NCBI GenBank assembly: GCA_964420405.1
Contig: CAYQTL010000020.1
Coordinates: 1-59,856 of the forward strand
DNA: 59,856 bases
Direction of reading: 5' to 3'
Origin: CAYQTL01 sp964420405
GTDB lineage: Bacteria; Acidobacteriota; Thermoanaerobaculia; Thermoanaerobaculales; Sulfomarinibacteraceae
This document shows positions 23,705-32,708 of this stretch, piece by piece. The position numbers and the translations under genes are program-made. The notes beneath the pieces were generated by a model. It did no database searches, was not told where the DNA came from, and worked only from the letters and a program-made list of their open reading frames with translations. Each line of letters starts with the position of its first letter. Position 1 is the first letter of the stretch.

Positions 23705-26632
23705 CTAGAACCGGATGCCGAGGGACACCCGGTACGTCCGCGGGGTCTGGTAGTCGAGCTCGTTCACCGGCTGGCCGAAGCTGCCGCCCTTGCGCCAGTG
23801 CACGCCCTCGACGGGCTGCTCGGTGAAGGGGTTGAAGGTCTCCAGCGTGCCGGAGTTCTCGGCGGTGAGGACCGCCGTGTTGACGTCGATCACGCCCTCC
23901 TCGCCGGTCACGTTGAGCACCTCGGGCTGGACGTACATCTCGAGCTCGGTGCCGAACGCGTTGAGGAAGAACGAGTAGTTCAGCGCCAGGTCGATGCTCG
24001 TGATGTCGTCGGTCTTGAAGGCGCCCTTGTCGGAGAAGTAGTAGTCCACGTTGCCGGGGCCACCCACATAGCCGAAGTCGGCCGGGTCGCCCACGTAGGG
24101 CACCGTGTCCACGGCGCCGACCGCCGAGTACGGCTGGCCCGACAGGAACTGGAACAGGACCGACGCGTTGAGGTTGTGGCGGCTGGTCGAGAAGATGTCG
24201 TACAGCCCCCAGACCTGGAGCTTGTGCTCCATGTCGATGCTCAGGTCGCCCACCGGGGCGTTCCAGCTCGGGTCGCGGTACTCCTGGTACTCGAGGACGC
24301 TGGAGGGCACGGGGCCGGAGCCGCCGGTCTCGCCCTCCCAGTTGCCCTCGGCGTTCGACCAGGTGTAGTTGCCGCCGAGCGAGAACCGGTCGGTGAAGCG
24401 GTAGTCGGCGCGCAGCATGACGGCGTCGTAGTCCCGCTCGAGGATGTCGTCCTCGTTGACGTAGAACGCGATGTCGATCGGACCGGCGATGTCGTCGACG
24501 ACGAACCGGTTCGGGACGATCTGCGACGCGTAGAAGTCGCCGTACTCGCGCCGCACGTAGTCGGCGCGGACGACGCCCCTGGTGCCGAGGCGCTTGGTGA
24601 CGCCGATCGAGAGCTCGTCGCCGTAGGGCGACGCGAGGCTGTCGGAGATCTTCGGCGACAGGCCGGGGATGTCCGCCCACGCGCGCAGGTCGCCGACCGA
24701 GGGGCCGCCGTAGACGTTGAAGAACCAGTCGAAGATCGCGGCCATCGCGTCCTCGTTGGTCGGGTACTCGGGGGTCCCGGCGAGGATCGTCGGACCGTTG
24801 TAGAAGTAGCCGGCCCAGGTCGGCTGGCCGCCCAGCGCGCCGCCGTCGCCGATGGTGTTGGCGATCGCGGCCACGTAGCGGCCGGCGGTGGCGTTCACGA
24901 CCCACTCGCCGTCGCCGGTGACATCCCAGGACACGCCGAGGCGCGGGCTGACGCGGGAGTCGTCGACGGTCTTCTCGCCGCTGGCGTCGGTGCCGTCGTT
25001 CTCGTCCCAGCGCACGCCGAGATTCAGGGTGATGTTGTCGGTCACCCGCCAGGTGTCGTTGGCGAACAGGGAGTTGGTGGTGAAGCTGGTGCCCTGTGAG
25101 CTCTCGAGCACCGAGCCCCAGATGATGTAGCCGCCGAACGGCTCGACGACCATCAGCGGGTCGCCGGGGGTCGAGTAGTTCTGCTCGACGAACGGCGCCC
25201 AGATGTAGCCGCTGGAGGACTGCCAGTTGTCGGCGATCCGGATGTCGTCGAACGAGTCGTAGCCGAACACCAGGTCGTGGCTGCCGGCGAGGGAGAAGAA
25301 GTAGGAGCCCTTGGCGAAGTAGTTCTCCGCGTTGCGCTCCTCGTCGCCGCACTCCGGCGTCGAGCAGAAGATCGGCGCGTGGAAGGCGCCGCCGTTGAGC
25401 AGGTCCCACACCGGGGTGCCGCCGGCCAGCGTCGGGTCGGTGCCGCCGCCGCCGACAAAGGTGAACTCGCGCTTGGAGTACTGCAGCTCGGCGAAGAAGT
25501 TCTCGGTGAACACGCCGTTGTAGTTGCCCGAGTAGCCGGTCAGCGGCAGCTCGCGGCCGTCCACGATGTGGCGGTCGTCGTACGGCGCGAAGAACGCGTA
25601 GTTGGTCTGCTCGCGGTCGACGTCGATGTAGCTGCCGGACAGCCGGTGGCTGGGAGTCACCGACCAGGTCAGCTTGCCTTCGAGGCGGGTCTCGCTGTCG
25701 GTCGTCGGGAACGGCAGGGAGGCCTGCGGCTGGCCCGGCGTCTCGAGCTGGTCGCTGGCGGCAAGCTCGATGTCGCGGCCGGCGGTGAAGAACCACAGCT
25801 TGTCCTTCAGGATGTAGCCGCCGAAGGTCGCCTCCCAGGTGTCGTTGACCTTGTCCTCCTGGGCGGAGGTGAGCGGCGTCTCGTCCTCCCAGTCCTCGTT
25901 CTCGAGGCTGACCCGCAGCGAGGCGGAGAACTGGTTGCCGCCGACCTTGGTGACGGCGTTGACGACGCCGCCGGAGAACCGGCCGTACTCGGCGGACACG
26001 CCGCTGGTGATGACCGTGGTCTCCTGGACGGCGTCCTCGATGAACAGGTTGTACGGCTGGCCGCGCAGGTTCTCGTTGAGAACGATGCCGTTCAGCGTGT
26101 ACAGGTTCTCGTACGACTGCGCGCCCGCGATGGTGGTGTTGTCGTTCGGGCCGGTACCGGCCGTGCCCGGGGCGAGCTGGGTCGCCGACAGCACCGTCCG
26201 CGCGACCGGCAGCTTCTCGAGCGTGTCGTACTGGACGGTGCTCGAGCCCTGCTGGCCGGTGGAGACCGTCTCGTACCTGGACGTGACGGTGATCTCCTCC
26301 TCGAGGGCCGAGGCGTACATCTCGGCGTCGAGGGTCCGCGGCTGGGCGACGGTGACCAGGATCTTCTGCTCGAGGGTCTGGAACCCGTCGAGCACGAACC
26401 GCACGGTGTACTCACCGGCGGGCAGGAACGGGAACTGGTAGTCGCCGCTCGCGTTGGTGACGTCCACACGCTGCCCCTGCAGGGCGGGCGAGGTCACGGT
26501 GACGGCCACACCCGGCAGCGGCTGGCCCTCGGCCGTCACGCGGCCGGACAGCGAGCCGGACTGCTGGGCGGCCACCGGCGCGACCAGCGCCAGGCACACG
26601 ATCGCGAAAAGGGTAAATCGGACAGCTCTCAT
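23705..26632 (-). CDS. TonB-dependent receptor with N-terminal carboxypeptidase-regulatory domain
   Basis: The 975-aa outer-membrane receptor starts at 26632 (MRAVRFTLFAIVCLALVAPV), with GGAGGGG upstream. After the signal peptide come a carboxypeptidase-regulatory domain (about 27-110; GRVTAEGQPLPGVAVTV) and a plug domain (TTIAGAQSYENLYTLNGIVL, VISAEYGRFSGGVVNAVTK-like). A long barrel of aromatic-alternating strands ends in RVSLGIRF, the C-terminal Phe needed for barrel assembly. This is the Oar-like architecture common in Acidobacteriota. The ligand is unknown; the peptidases nearby make peptides reasonable. No energising TonB/ExbBD genes are nearby. The terminator at 23649-23682 makes its message independent of the downstream TPR gene. 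Confidence 0.92.
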   Translation of the reverse strand: MRAVRFTLFAIVCLALVAPVAAQQSGSLSGRVTAEGQPLPGVAVTVTSPALQGQRVDVTNASGDYQFPFLPAGEYTVRFVLDGFQTLEQKILVTVAQPRTLDAEMYASALEEEITVTSRYETVSTGQQGSSTVQYDTLEKLPVARTVLSATQLAPGTAGTGPNDNTTIAGAQSYENLYTLNGIVLNENLRGQPYNLFIEDAVQETTVITSGVSAEYGRFSGGVVNAVTKVGGNQFSASLRVSLENEDWEDETPLTSAQEDKVNDTWEATFGGYILKDKLWFFTAGRDIELAASDQLETPGQPQASLPFPTTDSETRLEGKLTWSVTPSHRLSGSYIDVDREQTNYAFFAPYDDRHIVDGRELPLTGYSGNYNGVFTENFFAELQYSKREFTFVGGGGTDPTLAGGTPVWDLLNGGAFHAPIFCSTPECGDEERNAENYFAKGSYFFSLAGSHDLVFGYDSFDDIRIADNWQSSSGYIWAPFVEQNYSTPGDPLMVVEPFGGYIIWGSVLESSQGTSFTTNSLFANDTWRVTDNITLNLGVRWDENDGTDASGEKTVDDSRVSPRLGVSWDVTGDGEWVVNATAGRYVAAIANTIGDGGALGGQPTWAGYFYNGPTILAGTPEYPTNEDAMAAIFDWFFNVYGGPSVGDLRAWADIPGLSPKISDSLASPYGDELSIGVTKRLGTRGVVRADYVRREYGDFYASQIVPNRFVVDDIAGPIDIAFYVNEDDILERDYDAVMLRADYRFTDRFSLGGNYTWSNAEGNWEGETGGSGPVPSSVLEYQEYRDPSWNAPVGDLSIDMEHKLQVWGLYDIFSTSRHNLNASVLFQFLSGQPYSAVGAVDTVPYVGDPADFGYVGGPGNVDYYFSDKGAFKTDDITSIDLALNYSFFLNAFGTELEMYVQPEVLNVTGEEGVIDVNTAVLTAENSGTLETFNPFTEQPVEGVHWRKGGSFGQPVNELDYQTPRTYRVSLGIRF

Positions 26633-26931
26633 TACGGCCCCCTCCAACTTGGATTTCGAACGTGTTCGGACGACGGCGATCCCGCCGCCCGGGGGTTCAC
26701 TCCATCCGGATCTCGAAATCCCTCCTTTCTGATGCACGGGTCAGATTCGCGAGGCCCGACGGGGCCGTCGCCATCGGATGAACGGGTCCTGTGAAGAACG
26801 CAGAGCATGACACCCACATGAAACAATCGAGCAAGAAACGTGCCTGATCCCGGACCCGATCTCGACCGCCGCAGCCGGTCGGCGCTCTCCGAAAATCCGG
26901 ATCGCCGGACGGATGCCCGGTCGCCCGGACA
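26633..26931. other. intergenic region upstream of the TonB receptor
   Basis: About 300 nt without a supported gene. It must carry the receptor promoter, but no clear -35/-10 pair was recognised. At 26892-26909 the minus strand reads TCCGG-CGAT-CCGGA followed by TTTTC, a weak terminator candidate for the VWFA gene ending at 26932. Confidence 0.4.
26892..26909 (-). terminator. weak terminator candidate after the VWFA gene
   Basis: A 5-bp stem (TCCGG/CCGGA, loop CGAT) followed on the minus strand by TTTTC, 23 nt past the stop of the gene ending at 26932. The stem is short, so confidence is low. Confidence 0.4.
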
Positions 26932-28677
26932 TCACGGCCCCACGTCGTGGCCGACGATCTCGTACGACGCCTGCCGCGTGACGACGTCGAGCACGCCGAC
27001 TGCGATGCGGTGGAACCCCGGTCGCATCAGCAGCTGCAGCTCGATCACCGACGCCTGCCCGAGGTGCTGCTCGAGCCCCTCGGAGGGGAACCGGAGGTCG
27101 ATCTCGCGACGCTGGACGGCCGACTGGCGGCCCTCCTCGTCCCGCGTCGCCACGAACACGACCACCCGGCCGACGTGCTCGTCCCCCTCGGGCACCAGGG
27201 CCACCGCCGAGATCGGCACGGACACCTCGATCGGCACCATCCGCCGCTCCTCGGCCGTCGCGCCGCCGGGGCCCGCGTCCACCGAGATCCCCATCGGGTT
27301 GTCGTCGATGCCGAGGATCAGGCCGGTGGCGACCGCGTCCTGCACCTGGGTCTCGCGCGACTTCTCGACGAACGTCCGCCGGTGCAGCACGGTGTAGTCC
27401 GGATGGGCCGGCACGTCCACCTCGACGGCATGGACCACGTCGCCACCGCCGGTACTGACCCGGTAGCCGACGGAGTAGTACGTCAGCAGGTCCTCCTTGA
27501 GCTCCATCAGTCCGTCGGTGACGTCGTTGGAGTCGAGGATCGCCCGTCCGCCCGTGCGCTCCGCCAGGTACATGAGGGGCTCCTGCATGTTGTTGACGTG
27601 GATCGCGCTGACCATCGGGTCGATCGGCCGGGAGTGCTCCGCGGACACCCCAGCCGTACCCGACAGGCCGGTGGCGTCGATGGTGTAGAACGACAGCCCC
27701 TGGGCGTTGGCGGTGGCGGCGAGGCTGCGGAACGCCGACCGGCGGTCGAAGCGCATCAGCATCGGCAGCGTCGAGCCGCGCTCGAACAGGCTCCCGAGGT
27801 GGTTCACCAGGTCCTTGGCGGCCACCATCGGCAGACCGCTCGAGACGTGCACCATGATCTTGCGCCCCGACAGGCCGGCCAGCATCAGCGCCGCCTCGCG
27901 CACCCGCGAGATCGCCTGGTCGAGCTCCATCGCCAGCTGGTCGCCGTACGAGCGGACCTGCCCCTCGATCTCCGCCCGGCTCGAGAAGTCGTCGCGCCGC
28001 TGGGACCGCCCGCGGTCGACGTGCCGCTGCATCTCGCCGATGATCTGCCGGCGCAGGCTGTCGAGCTCGATCCGGGCGCTGCTCAGCCGGGCCATCTCAC
28101 GCAGCGCGTCCCGCACCTCGGAGGGCTTGCCGGTGAACGGCTGGACGACGCGCAGCGACCGCTCTCCGGACAGCACCATCACCTGCACGTGGGGCAGCAT
28201 GACCTGGTCGACGAACTGGCGGACCTGGGTCAGCACCCGCGTCCGGTCGAGCGGCTGGATGTTCTCGTTGTCGACGTACAGGACGATGAACACCGGCTGG
28301 ACGCGCGGCAACGGCTCGGCCTCGGGGGCGTCCGGCTCGGCGCCTCGGGCATCCGGCACCGGCGTCGAGGCGGCCGCGTCTCCGCCCTCGGACACGACCG
28401 CGCGGACGATCTCCTCGGTGTACGCCGCGAAGTTGCTGACCGGCATCGGCACCCCGTCCTGCAGGACCCGGAAGTCCTCGGCCCGGAGCCCGGTCACGGG
28501 ATCGCCGTCGGCGTCGCGCACGTACACGTCGAGGTTGACCACCGTCACCTCGACCTGCTCCCGGAACGAGAGCCCACCGACGACCAGCGACTCGTCGGCC
28601 CGCTCCTCGGTCGCCGCCGCCGCAGCCGCGATCCCGAGCGCCGCCACCACCACCGCGAGCGAGCGGATCCATCCCAT
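26932..28677 (-). CDS. VWFA-related domain secreted protein (degenerate MIDAS)
   Basis: The 581-aa protein starts MGWIRSLAVVVAALGIAAAA (signal peptide). The start at 28677 has no clear Shine-Dalgarno sequence, but it alone gives an N-terminal signal. It has the VWFA-related opening VEVTVVNLDVYVRDADGDPV and EDFRVLQDGVP, and a VWA core with D136-N-E-N-I in place of DxSxS. A helical insert follows (ISRVREAALMLAGLSGRKIM and a glutamine/arginine-rich stretch), then the closing strands YYSVGYRVSTGGGD. Residues about 440-581 are the extra beta domain shared with the 15260 and 20182 proteins (VPISAVALVPEGDEHVGRV, MRPGFHRIAVGVLD). It is separated from its upstream neighbour by a repeat-filled gap. Confidence 0.83.
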   Translation of the reverse strand: MGWIRSLAVVVAALGIAAAAAATEERADESLVVGGLSFREQVEVTVVNLDVYVRDADGDPVTGLRAEDFRVLQDGVPMPVSNFAAYTEEIVRAVVSEGGDAAASTPVPDARGAEPDAPEAEPLPRVQPVFIVLYVDNENIQPLDRTRVLTQVRQFVDQVMLPHVQVMVLSGERSLRVVQPFTGKPSEVRDALREMARLSSARIELDSLRRQIIGEMQRHVDRGRSQRRDDFSSRAEIEGQVRSYGDQLAMELDQAISRVREAALMLAGLSGRKIMVHVSSGLPMVAAKDLVNHLGSLFERGSTLPMLMRFDRRSAFRSLAATANAQGLSFYTIDATGLSGTAGVSAEHSRPIDPMVSAIHVNNMQEPLMYLAERTGGRAILDSNDVTDGLMELKEDLLTYYSVGYRVSTGGGDVVHAVEVDVPAHPDYTVLHRRTFVEKSRETQVQDAVATGLILGIDDNPMGISVDAGPGGATAEERRMVPIEVSVPISAVALVPEGDEHVGRVVVFVATRDEEGRQSAVQRREIDLRFPSEGLEQHLGQASVIELQLLMRPGFHRIAVGVLDVVTRQASYEIVGHDVGP

Positions 28678-28735
28678 GGGGTCGGATTCTAGCAAGAACC
28701 GGACCCCACCGCTCCGCGGCCCCGAACCCCACCGG

Positions 28736-28914
28736 CGATCCCGATCCCGTTCCCGGCACGAGGAACCCCCGTTGGCGTCCGTGCCCGTGCCCGCGTCCGA
28801 GCCCGCGGTCGTGCCCGATGCAGCGGAAGGCGCAGCGACAGCGCACTCGTCGCCGGACGGTCCTCGCGGATGAACCACCGCGACATCGGGATCGGGATCG
28901 GGATCGGGATCGGA
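28736..28914. repeat. hexamer-periodic intergenic repeat tract
   Basis: The gap 28678-28942 contains two and a half GATCCC units (28736-28753), mixed GTGCCC/GCGTCC hexamers (about 28772-28816), a GCAGCGACAGCGC stretch, and five ATCGGG units (28885-28914). GATCCC and GGGATC tracts at opposite ends are complementary and could pair. The same three hexamer types recur at 31721, 48254, 56842 and 59711. Confidence 0.75.
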
Positions 28915-28942
28915 CCCGACGGGGATCGGAAGCGGACGGCGC

Positions 28943-30652
28943 TCAGAACCCCGCGGCGCAGCCGTCCTTGCGGGACTCGGTGGCGCCCGCCAGCACGCCG
29001 GTCGCCGGGTCCCGGCGCACCGCCTGGTAGCCTCCGAACGCCTGGCCGGCGGGGTCGATCAGCCGGTGTCCGCGGCGCACCAGCTCGCGGCGGACCTCGA
29101 GCGGGACCCCGCTTTCCACCGTGACCGAGCCGCCGCCGGTCATGACGGTTCCGGTGGGCTGCGACGAGCCCAGATGACGGAACCGGGGCGCGTCGCCGGC
29201 CTCCTGGAGGTTCATCCCGAAGTCGACCAGGTTGACCACGATCTGCACGTGGCCCTGGGGCTGCATGGCGCCCCCCATCACCCCGAACGCGGTGTCGGGA
29301 CGTCCGCCGGCGCCCATGAACGCCGGGATGATGGTGTGGAACGGGCGCTTGCCGGGCTCCAGGACGTTGGGATGGCCCTCCTCGAGGGTGAACAGCGCCC
29401 CTCGGTTCTGCAGCCCGAATCCGAGCGAGGGGATCACGTGGCCGGAGCCGAAGCCGGTGTAGTTGGACTGGATCAGCGACACCATCATCCCGCTCGCGTC
29501 GGCGGCCACCAGGAAGGTCGTGTCGCCGTGGTCGGGAAGCGGGTCGCCCGGCGCATCCCGGTCGGCCGCCGCGTCCATCCGGATCTCGGCCGCCCGCCGT
29601 CGGGCGTACTCCTTGGACAGCAACCCCTCGACCGGGATCTCGGCCATGGCCGGGTCGGCGTAGTACCGGGCCCGATCGGCGAAGGCCAGCTTCTTGGCCT
29701 CCACCAGCAGGTGCCAGAAGTCGGCCGAGTCGCGCCCCATGGCCGCGAGGTCGAACCCCTCGAGGATGTTCAGCATCTGCAGCGCCGCCAGCCCCTGGCC
29801 GTTGGGCGGCAGCTCCCACACCGTCACGCCCCGGTAGGTCGTCGAGATCGGCGCCACCCATTCACCCCGGTGACCGGCGAGGTCGGTGCGGGACAGGAAC
29901 CCGCCGTGGGCCTCGGAGAAGCGCACGATCTCCGCGGCGACCGGCCCGTCGTAGAACGTGTCGCGGCCACCCCGGGCGAGCGCCTCGAGAGTTCCGGCGA
30001 GGGCCGGGTTGGCGAACGGCTCACCTTCCGACGGCGCCCTTCCGCCCGGCAGGAACACCTCGGCGAACCCCGGGGAGTCGCGGAACACCTCCGCCGCCCG
30101 CCGCCACGCCGCGGCGATCACCTGCGGCACCGGCACCCCCTCGCGGGCCGCCGTCGCCGCCGGCGCGAGCAGCTCCGCCATCGGCAGCCGCCCGTACCGC
30201 TCGTGCAACGCGAACCAGCCGTCCGCGCACCCCGGCACGGTCCACGAGTAGGGCGAGTACAGCGGGATCGTGCCGTCGTCGTCCGGCGGCACGTCCTCCC
30301 GTCCGAGCGCGGCGGGGCTGCGGCCGGAGCCGTTGTAGCCGGTCAGCTCGCCGGCGTCCGGATCCCACACCATCGCGAACAGGTCGCCGCCGAGGCCGCA
30401 GCTGGTCGGCTCCATCACCGCCAGCGCGGCGTTGACGGCGACCGCCGCGTCGACCGCGCTGCCGCCCCGCTGCAGCACGTCGACTCCGATCTGGACCGCC
30501 AGCGGATGGGCCGCGGCGACCATGCCGTTGGGCGCGTACACCACCGAGCGCGTGGCCTCCGCGCGGCCGGCCGGCCGGTCCGCGGCGCCGACCACCGGTG
30601 CGTGGCACACCATCGTCGCGCCGATCGTGACCAGTGACAGAGCTGCTCGCAT
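28943..30652 (-). CDS. ggt: gamma-glutamyltransferase (exported)
   Basis: The 569-aa precursor starts at 30652 with GGGGAGG upstream. The signal peptide ends PVVGAADRP. It is an N-terminal-nucleophile hydrolase that should self-cleave before the Thr of DHGDTTFLVAADASG (about residue 378) to give large and small subunits. Family signatures are present: VDVLQRGGSAVDAAVAVNAAL, GLGGDLFAMVWD, GFGSGHVIPSLGFGLQNR, and the PGKRPFHTIIPA and GVMGGAMQPQGHVQ segments of the small subunit. It would remove gamma-glutamyl groups from glutathione or peptides in the periplasm. A second member is encoded at 37238. The kinase-like gene is upstream on the same strand, 91 nt away. Confidence 0.93.
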   Translation of the reverse strand: MRAALSLVTIGATMVCHAPVVGAADRPAGRAEATRSVVYAPNGMVAAAHPLAVQIGVDVLQRGGSAVDAAVAVNAALAVMEPTSCGLGGDLFAMVWDPDAGELTGYNGSGRSPAALGREDVPPDDDGTIPLYSPYSWTVPGCADGWFALHERYGRLPMAELLAPAATAAREGVPVPQVIAAAWRRAAEVFRDSPGFAEVFLPGGRAPSEGEPFANPALAGTLEALARGGRDTFYDGPVAAEIVRFSEAHGGFLSRTDLAGHRGEWVAPISTTYRGVTVWELPPNGQGLAALQMLNILEGFDLAAMGRDSADFWHLLVEAKKLAFADRARYYADPAMAEIPVEGLLSKEYARRRAAEIRMDAAADRDAPGDPLPDHGDTTFLVAADASGMMVSLIQSNYTGFGSGHVIPSLGFGLQNRGALFTLEEGHPNVLEPGKRPFHTIIPAFMGAGGRPDTAFGVMGGAMQPQGHVQIVVNLVDFGMNLQEAGDAPRFRHLGSSQPTGTVMTGGGSVTVESGVPLEVRRELVRRGHRLIDPAGQAFGGYQAVRRDPATGVLAGATESRKDGCAAGF

Positions 30653-30743
30653 CGCGACCTCCCCCGCCAGCGTACCCCAGCCCTCCGGCCTCCGATCCCG
30701 CCGTCGGCGGACGACGGAGCCCGGCCGCCCTCCCGAACCGCGC

Positions 30744-31541
30744 TCAGGGGAACAGCACCGCCTTCTCGCCCCGCTCCGCGATCCGCCTGTCGACCAGCTC
30801 GAGCATCGCCGCACCGCGCGCCAGCAGCGCGTCGACCTGGCCCTCCTCCAGGTACGGTGCCATCCGCCGCCGGAGCGCGTCCCGGTCCAGCCCGCGCAGC
30901 CGCTCCACCATGGTGCGCGGGAACCGGTTCAGCGCGGCCGGCTCCCGCAGGTCGGGGTCCCACCGGAACGCGCGGGAGCTGTCGATCTTGAGCACCTCGT
31001 ACCCGTCGGTCACCAGGATGTTGTTGGCGTTGCGGTAGTCGATGTCGCCGATCAGGCGCAGGAACGCGTTGAGCGTCGCCATCTTCCGGCTCCACGCGGC
31101 CAGGTCGGGGGGTCGCAGCCCTTCGTCAAGGCGCCGCGCCTCGGTCATCGCACCCTCGACCCACAGCTGGAGCGATCCCTCGACCATCCCGATCGAGCGC
31201 AGCACGGTCGCCGGCACGAGGCCGAGACCGAGCAGCTCCGAGAGCTCGTACGCCGCGACCTCGTGCAGGTAGGAGTCGCGGAACCGGACGATCCGTTCCC
31301 CGCCGCGGACGACCTTGACGGGCTCGTACTCGTGGTAGTCCTTGAACACCGCCCGGCGGACGACATCGCCGTCCCGCAGGATCGCCCGCCGCGGCTCGGT
31401 GATGCCGGGGCTGTCGTAGCGCTCGACCTCCACGACCTCGGCCTCGCACAGGAACCGGACCGCCTCCGCGCCGGTGACCGGAGCTCCCGCCGCACCGGGC
31501 TGCGCGGCGGCCATCAGCATCAGCAGTGCACCTGCCAGCAT
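30744..31541 (-). CDS. exported PI3/4-kinase-like (SCO1664/HipA-like fold) protein
   Basis: The 265-aa protein starts at 31541 with GGAGGAGGG upstream. The N-terminus MLAGALLMLMAAAQPGAAGA is a signal peptide. A kinase-like core follows: a lysine strand (AVFKDYHEYEP, Lys67), a helix RDSYLHEVAAYELSELLGLGLVPATV that matches the E-x-A-A-Y ... LGLGLVP pattern of bacterial PI3K-like proteins, a hinge-like LQLWVEG, a catalytic-loop-like GDIDYRNANNILV (Asp166/168, Asn171/174) and a metal motif VLKIDSSRAF (Asp187). This is the order expected for the PI3K/HipA-like superfamily. An export signal is odd for an ATP-using enzyme. The fold call rests on motif order and needs a structure or profile search. 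Confidence 0.65.
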   Translation of the reverse strand: MLAGALLMLMAAAQPGAAGAPVTGAEAVRFLCEAEVVEVERYDSPGITEPRRAILRDGDVVRRAVFKDYHEYEPVKVVRGGERIVRFRDSYLHEVAAYELSELLGLGLVPATVLRSIGMVEGSLQLWVEGAMTEARRLDEGLRPPDLAAWSRKMATLNAFLRLIGDIDYRNANNILVTDGYEVLKIDSSRAFRWDPDLREPAALNRFPRTMVERLRGLDRDALRRRMAPYLEEGQVDALLARGAAMLELVDRRIAERGEKAVLFP

Positions 31542-31984
31542 GCTCGCCCTCCTCCGTCCCGCAGGTCGATCGCAACCCCTCCGGGGGCACCCTCGCTTCC
31601 CTGCCACGACCGACGTCTCGTGTCGGAGACATGGTACGACAGGCTCCCCGGAGCGATCGCCGCCCGGCGGCCCGCCCGGCGTCCGGACGCCGCCCGCTGG
31701 CGGATCCTCCCTCCGCCCCCGTCCGCGTCCGCGTCCGTGCCCTCCGTGCCCGAACCACGTCGCCCGCCGCGACACCGACGGGACGTGCCGCCCCCGACCC
31801 TGACCCTTTCCCCGCCGCCGCCGTTGACCCTGACGCTGCCGCCGCACCCCCCTCCCCACGCCGTGGCGGTCGTCGCCGCCCGCGATCTGCACTGCGCCGG
31901 CTGTTGACAGCCGCCCGCCCGGTTCCGAAATTGATTCCTCGAGGAGGGGCGGACCACCATCATCAGGTTTGCGGAGGGCTTCCG
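31542..31984. other. intergenic region with hexamer-periodic tracts
   Basis: These 443 nt lie between the divergent kinase-like and DnaJ-like genes. They include the repeat tract 31721-31845. An AT-richer patch TTCCGAAATTGATTCCTCG at about 31922-31940 precedes the DnaJ gene and may hold its promoter. No gene is supported. Confidence 0.5.
31721..31845. repeat. hexamer-periodic intergenic repeat tract
   Basis: GTCCGC units (31721-31738) run into GTGCCC-like units. A second block at about 31793-31845 is built of CTGACC/CTGACG/CTGCCG-type hexamers. They match the GGACGC/GGGCAC and CTGnnn units at 56842-56948. Confidence 0.6.
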
Positions 31985-32698
31985 ATGCGCAGCTACTACC
32001 TGGTCCTCGGCGTTCCCGACCACGAGTCACCGGCCGGCATCCGGGCGGCGTACCGCGACCGGGTGAAGGCGCTCCACCCGGATCGTGCCGGGGACGGCCA
32101 CGAGCGCGAGTTCCGCGAGCTGCAGGAGGCGTACGAGGTCCTGTCGGATCCGAAACGCCGGCGGCGCTACGACGCCGAGCGCGCGAGCCCGCCCCCGGCG
32201 CGCGCCGGCACGACCCCGTCGGCGCCCCGTCCCCGCCCCGAGCCGATGGTCACGCCCCGGCACGCCGAGCCGATCCGTGCCCCGGGCGGCGTCCGCGAAA
32301 GCGCGTCGTTGCTCGGAGACTTCCGAACCGTCCGGTCATCCCGGGAGGCACTGCGCGAGCGGATCGCGCGGAACTTCTCGGGCAGGGGCGTGCCGAAGTC
32401 CGAGCACGCCGAGGCGCTGACGGTCGAGCTCGAGCTGACCCCCGACGAGGCCGCCCGGGGCCTGCGGATCCCCCTCGGCGTCCCGGTGCTCCGGATCTGC
32501 CCCGAGTGCGGCGGCGAGGGGGACACCTGGGGGTTCCCGTGCGTCGCCTGCGACCGCCAGGGCGTGGTGGAGGACGAGAAGGTGGTCGCCGTTGACGTTC
32601 CGCCTGGCACCCGCTCCGGCGTCGTCGCAGAGCTGCCCCTGGACGGCCTCGGGATCGCGAACCTCTTTCTCCGCGTCGCGGTGCGCATCGTCGGGTGA
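31985..32698 (+). CDS. DnaJ-like co-chaperone with reduced zinc centre
   Basis: The 237-aa protein starts at 31985 after GGAGGG. The J domain (1-62) is complete, with HPD in KALHPDRAGDG and the helix YEVLSDPKRRRRYD; it should stimulate Hsp70 (DnaK). A Pro/Arg-rich linker (65-100) follows. The C-terminal part begins VELELTPDEAARGLRIPL, like DnaJ domain I. Instead of four CxxCxGxG repeats it has two CxxC pairs (CPECGGEG and CVACDRQG), enough for one zinc site. It then ends with a single beta segment (VDVPPGTRSGVVAELPLDGLG). It is shorter than DnaJ or CbpA. It is convergent with the cupin gene, with a strong hairpin between. Confidence 0.85.
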   Translation: MRSYYLVLGVPDHESPAGIRAAYRDRVKALHPDRAGDGHEREFRELQEAYEVLSDPKRRRRYDAERASPPPARAGTTPSAPRPRPEPMVTPRHAEPIRAPGGVRESASLLGDFRTVRSSREALRERIARNFSGRGVPKSEHAEALTVELELTPDEAARGLRIPLGVPVLRICPECGGEGDTWGFPCVACDRQGVVEDEKVVAVDVPPGTRSGVVAELPLDGLGIANLFLRVAVRIVG

Positions 32699-32708
32699 CG
32701 GCCGCGCA

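Noticed and set aside
28736..28914. CRISPR array
   Set aside because: The repeats are 6-bp units without spacers and no cas gene is present.
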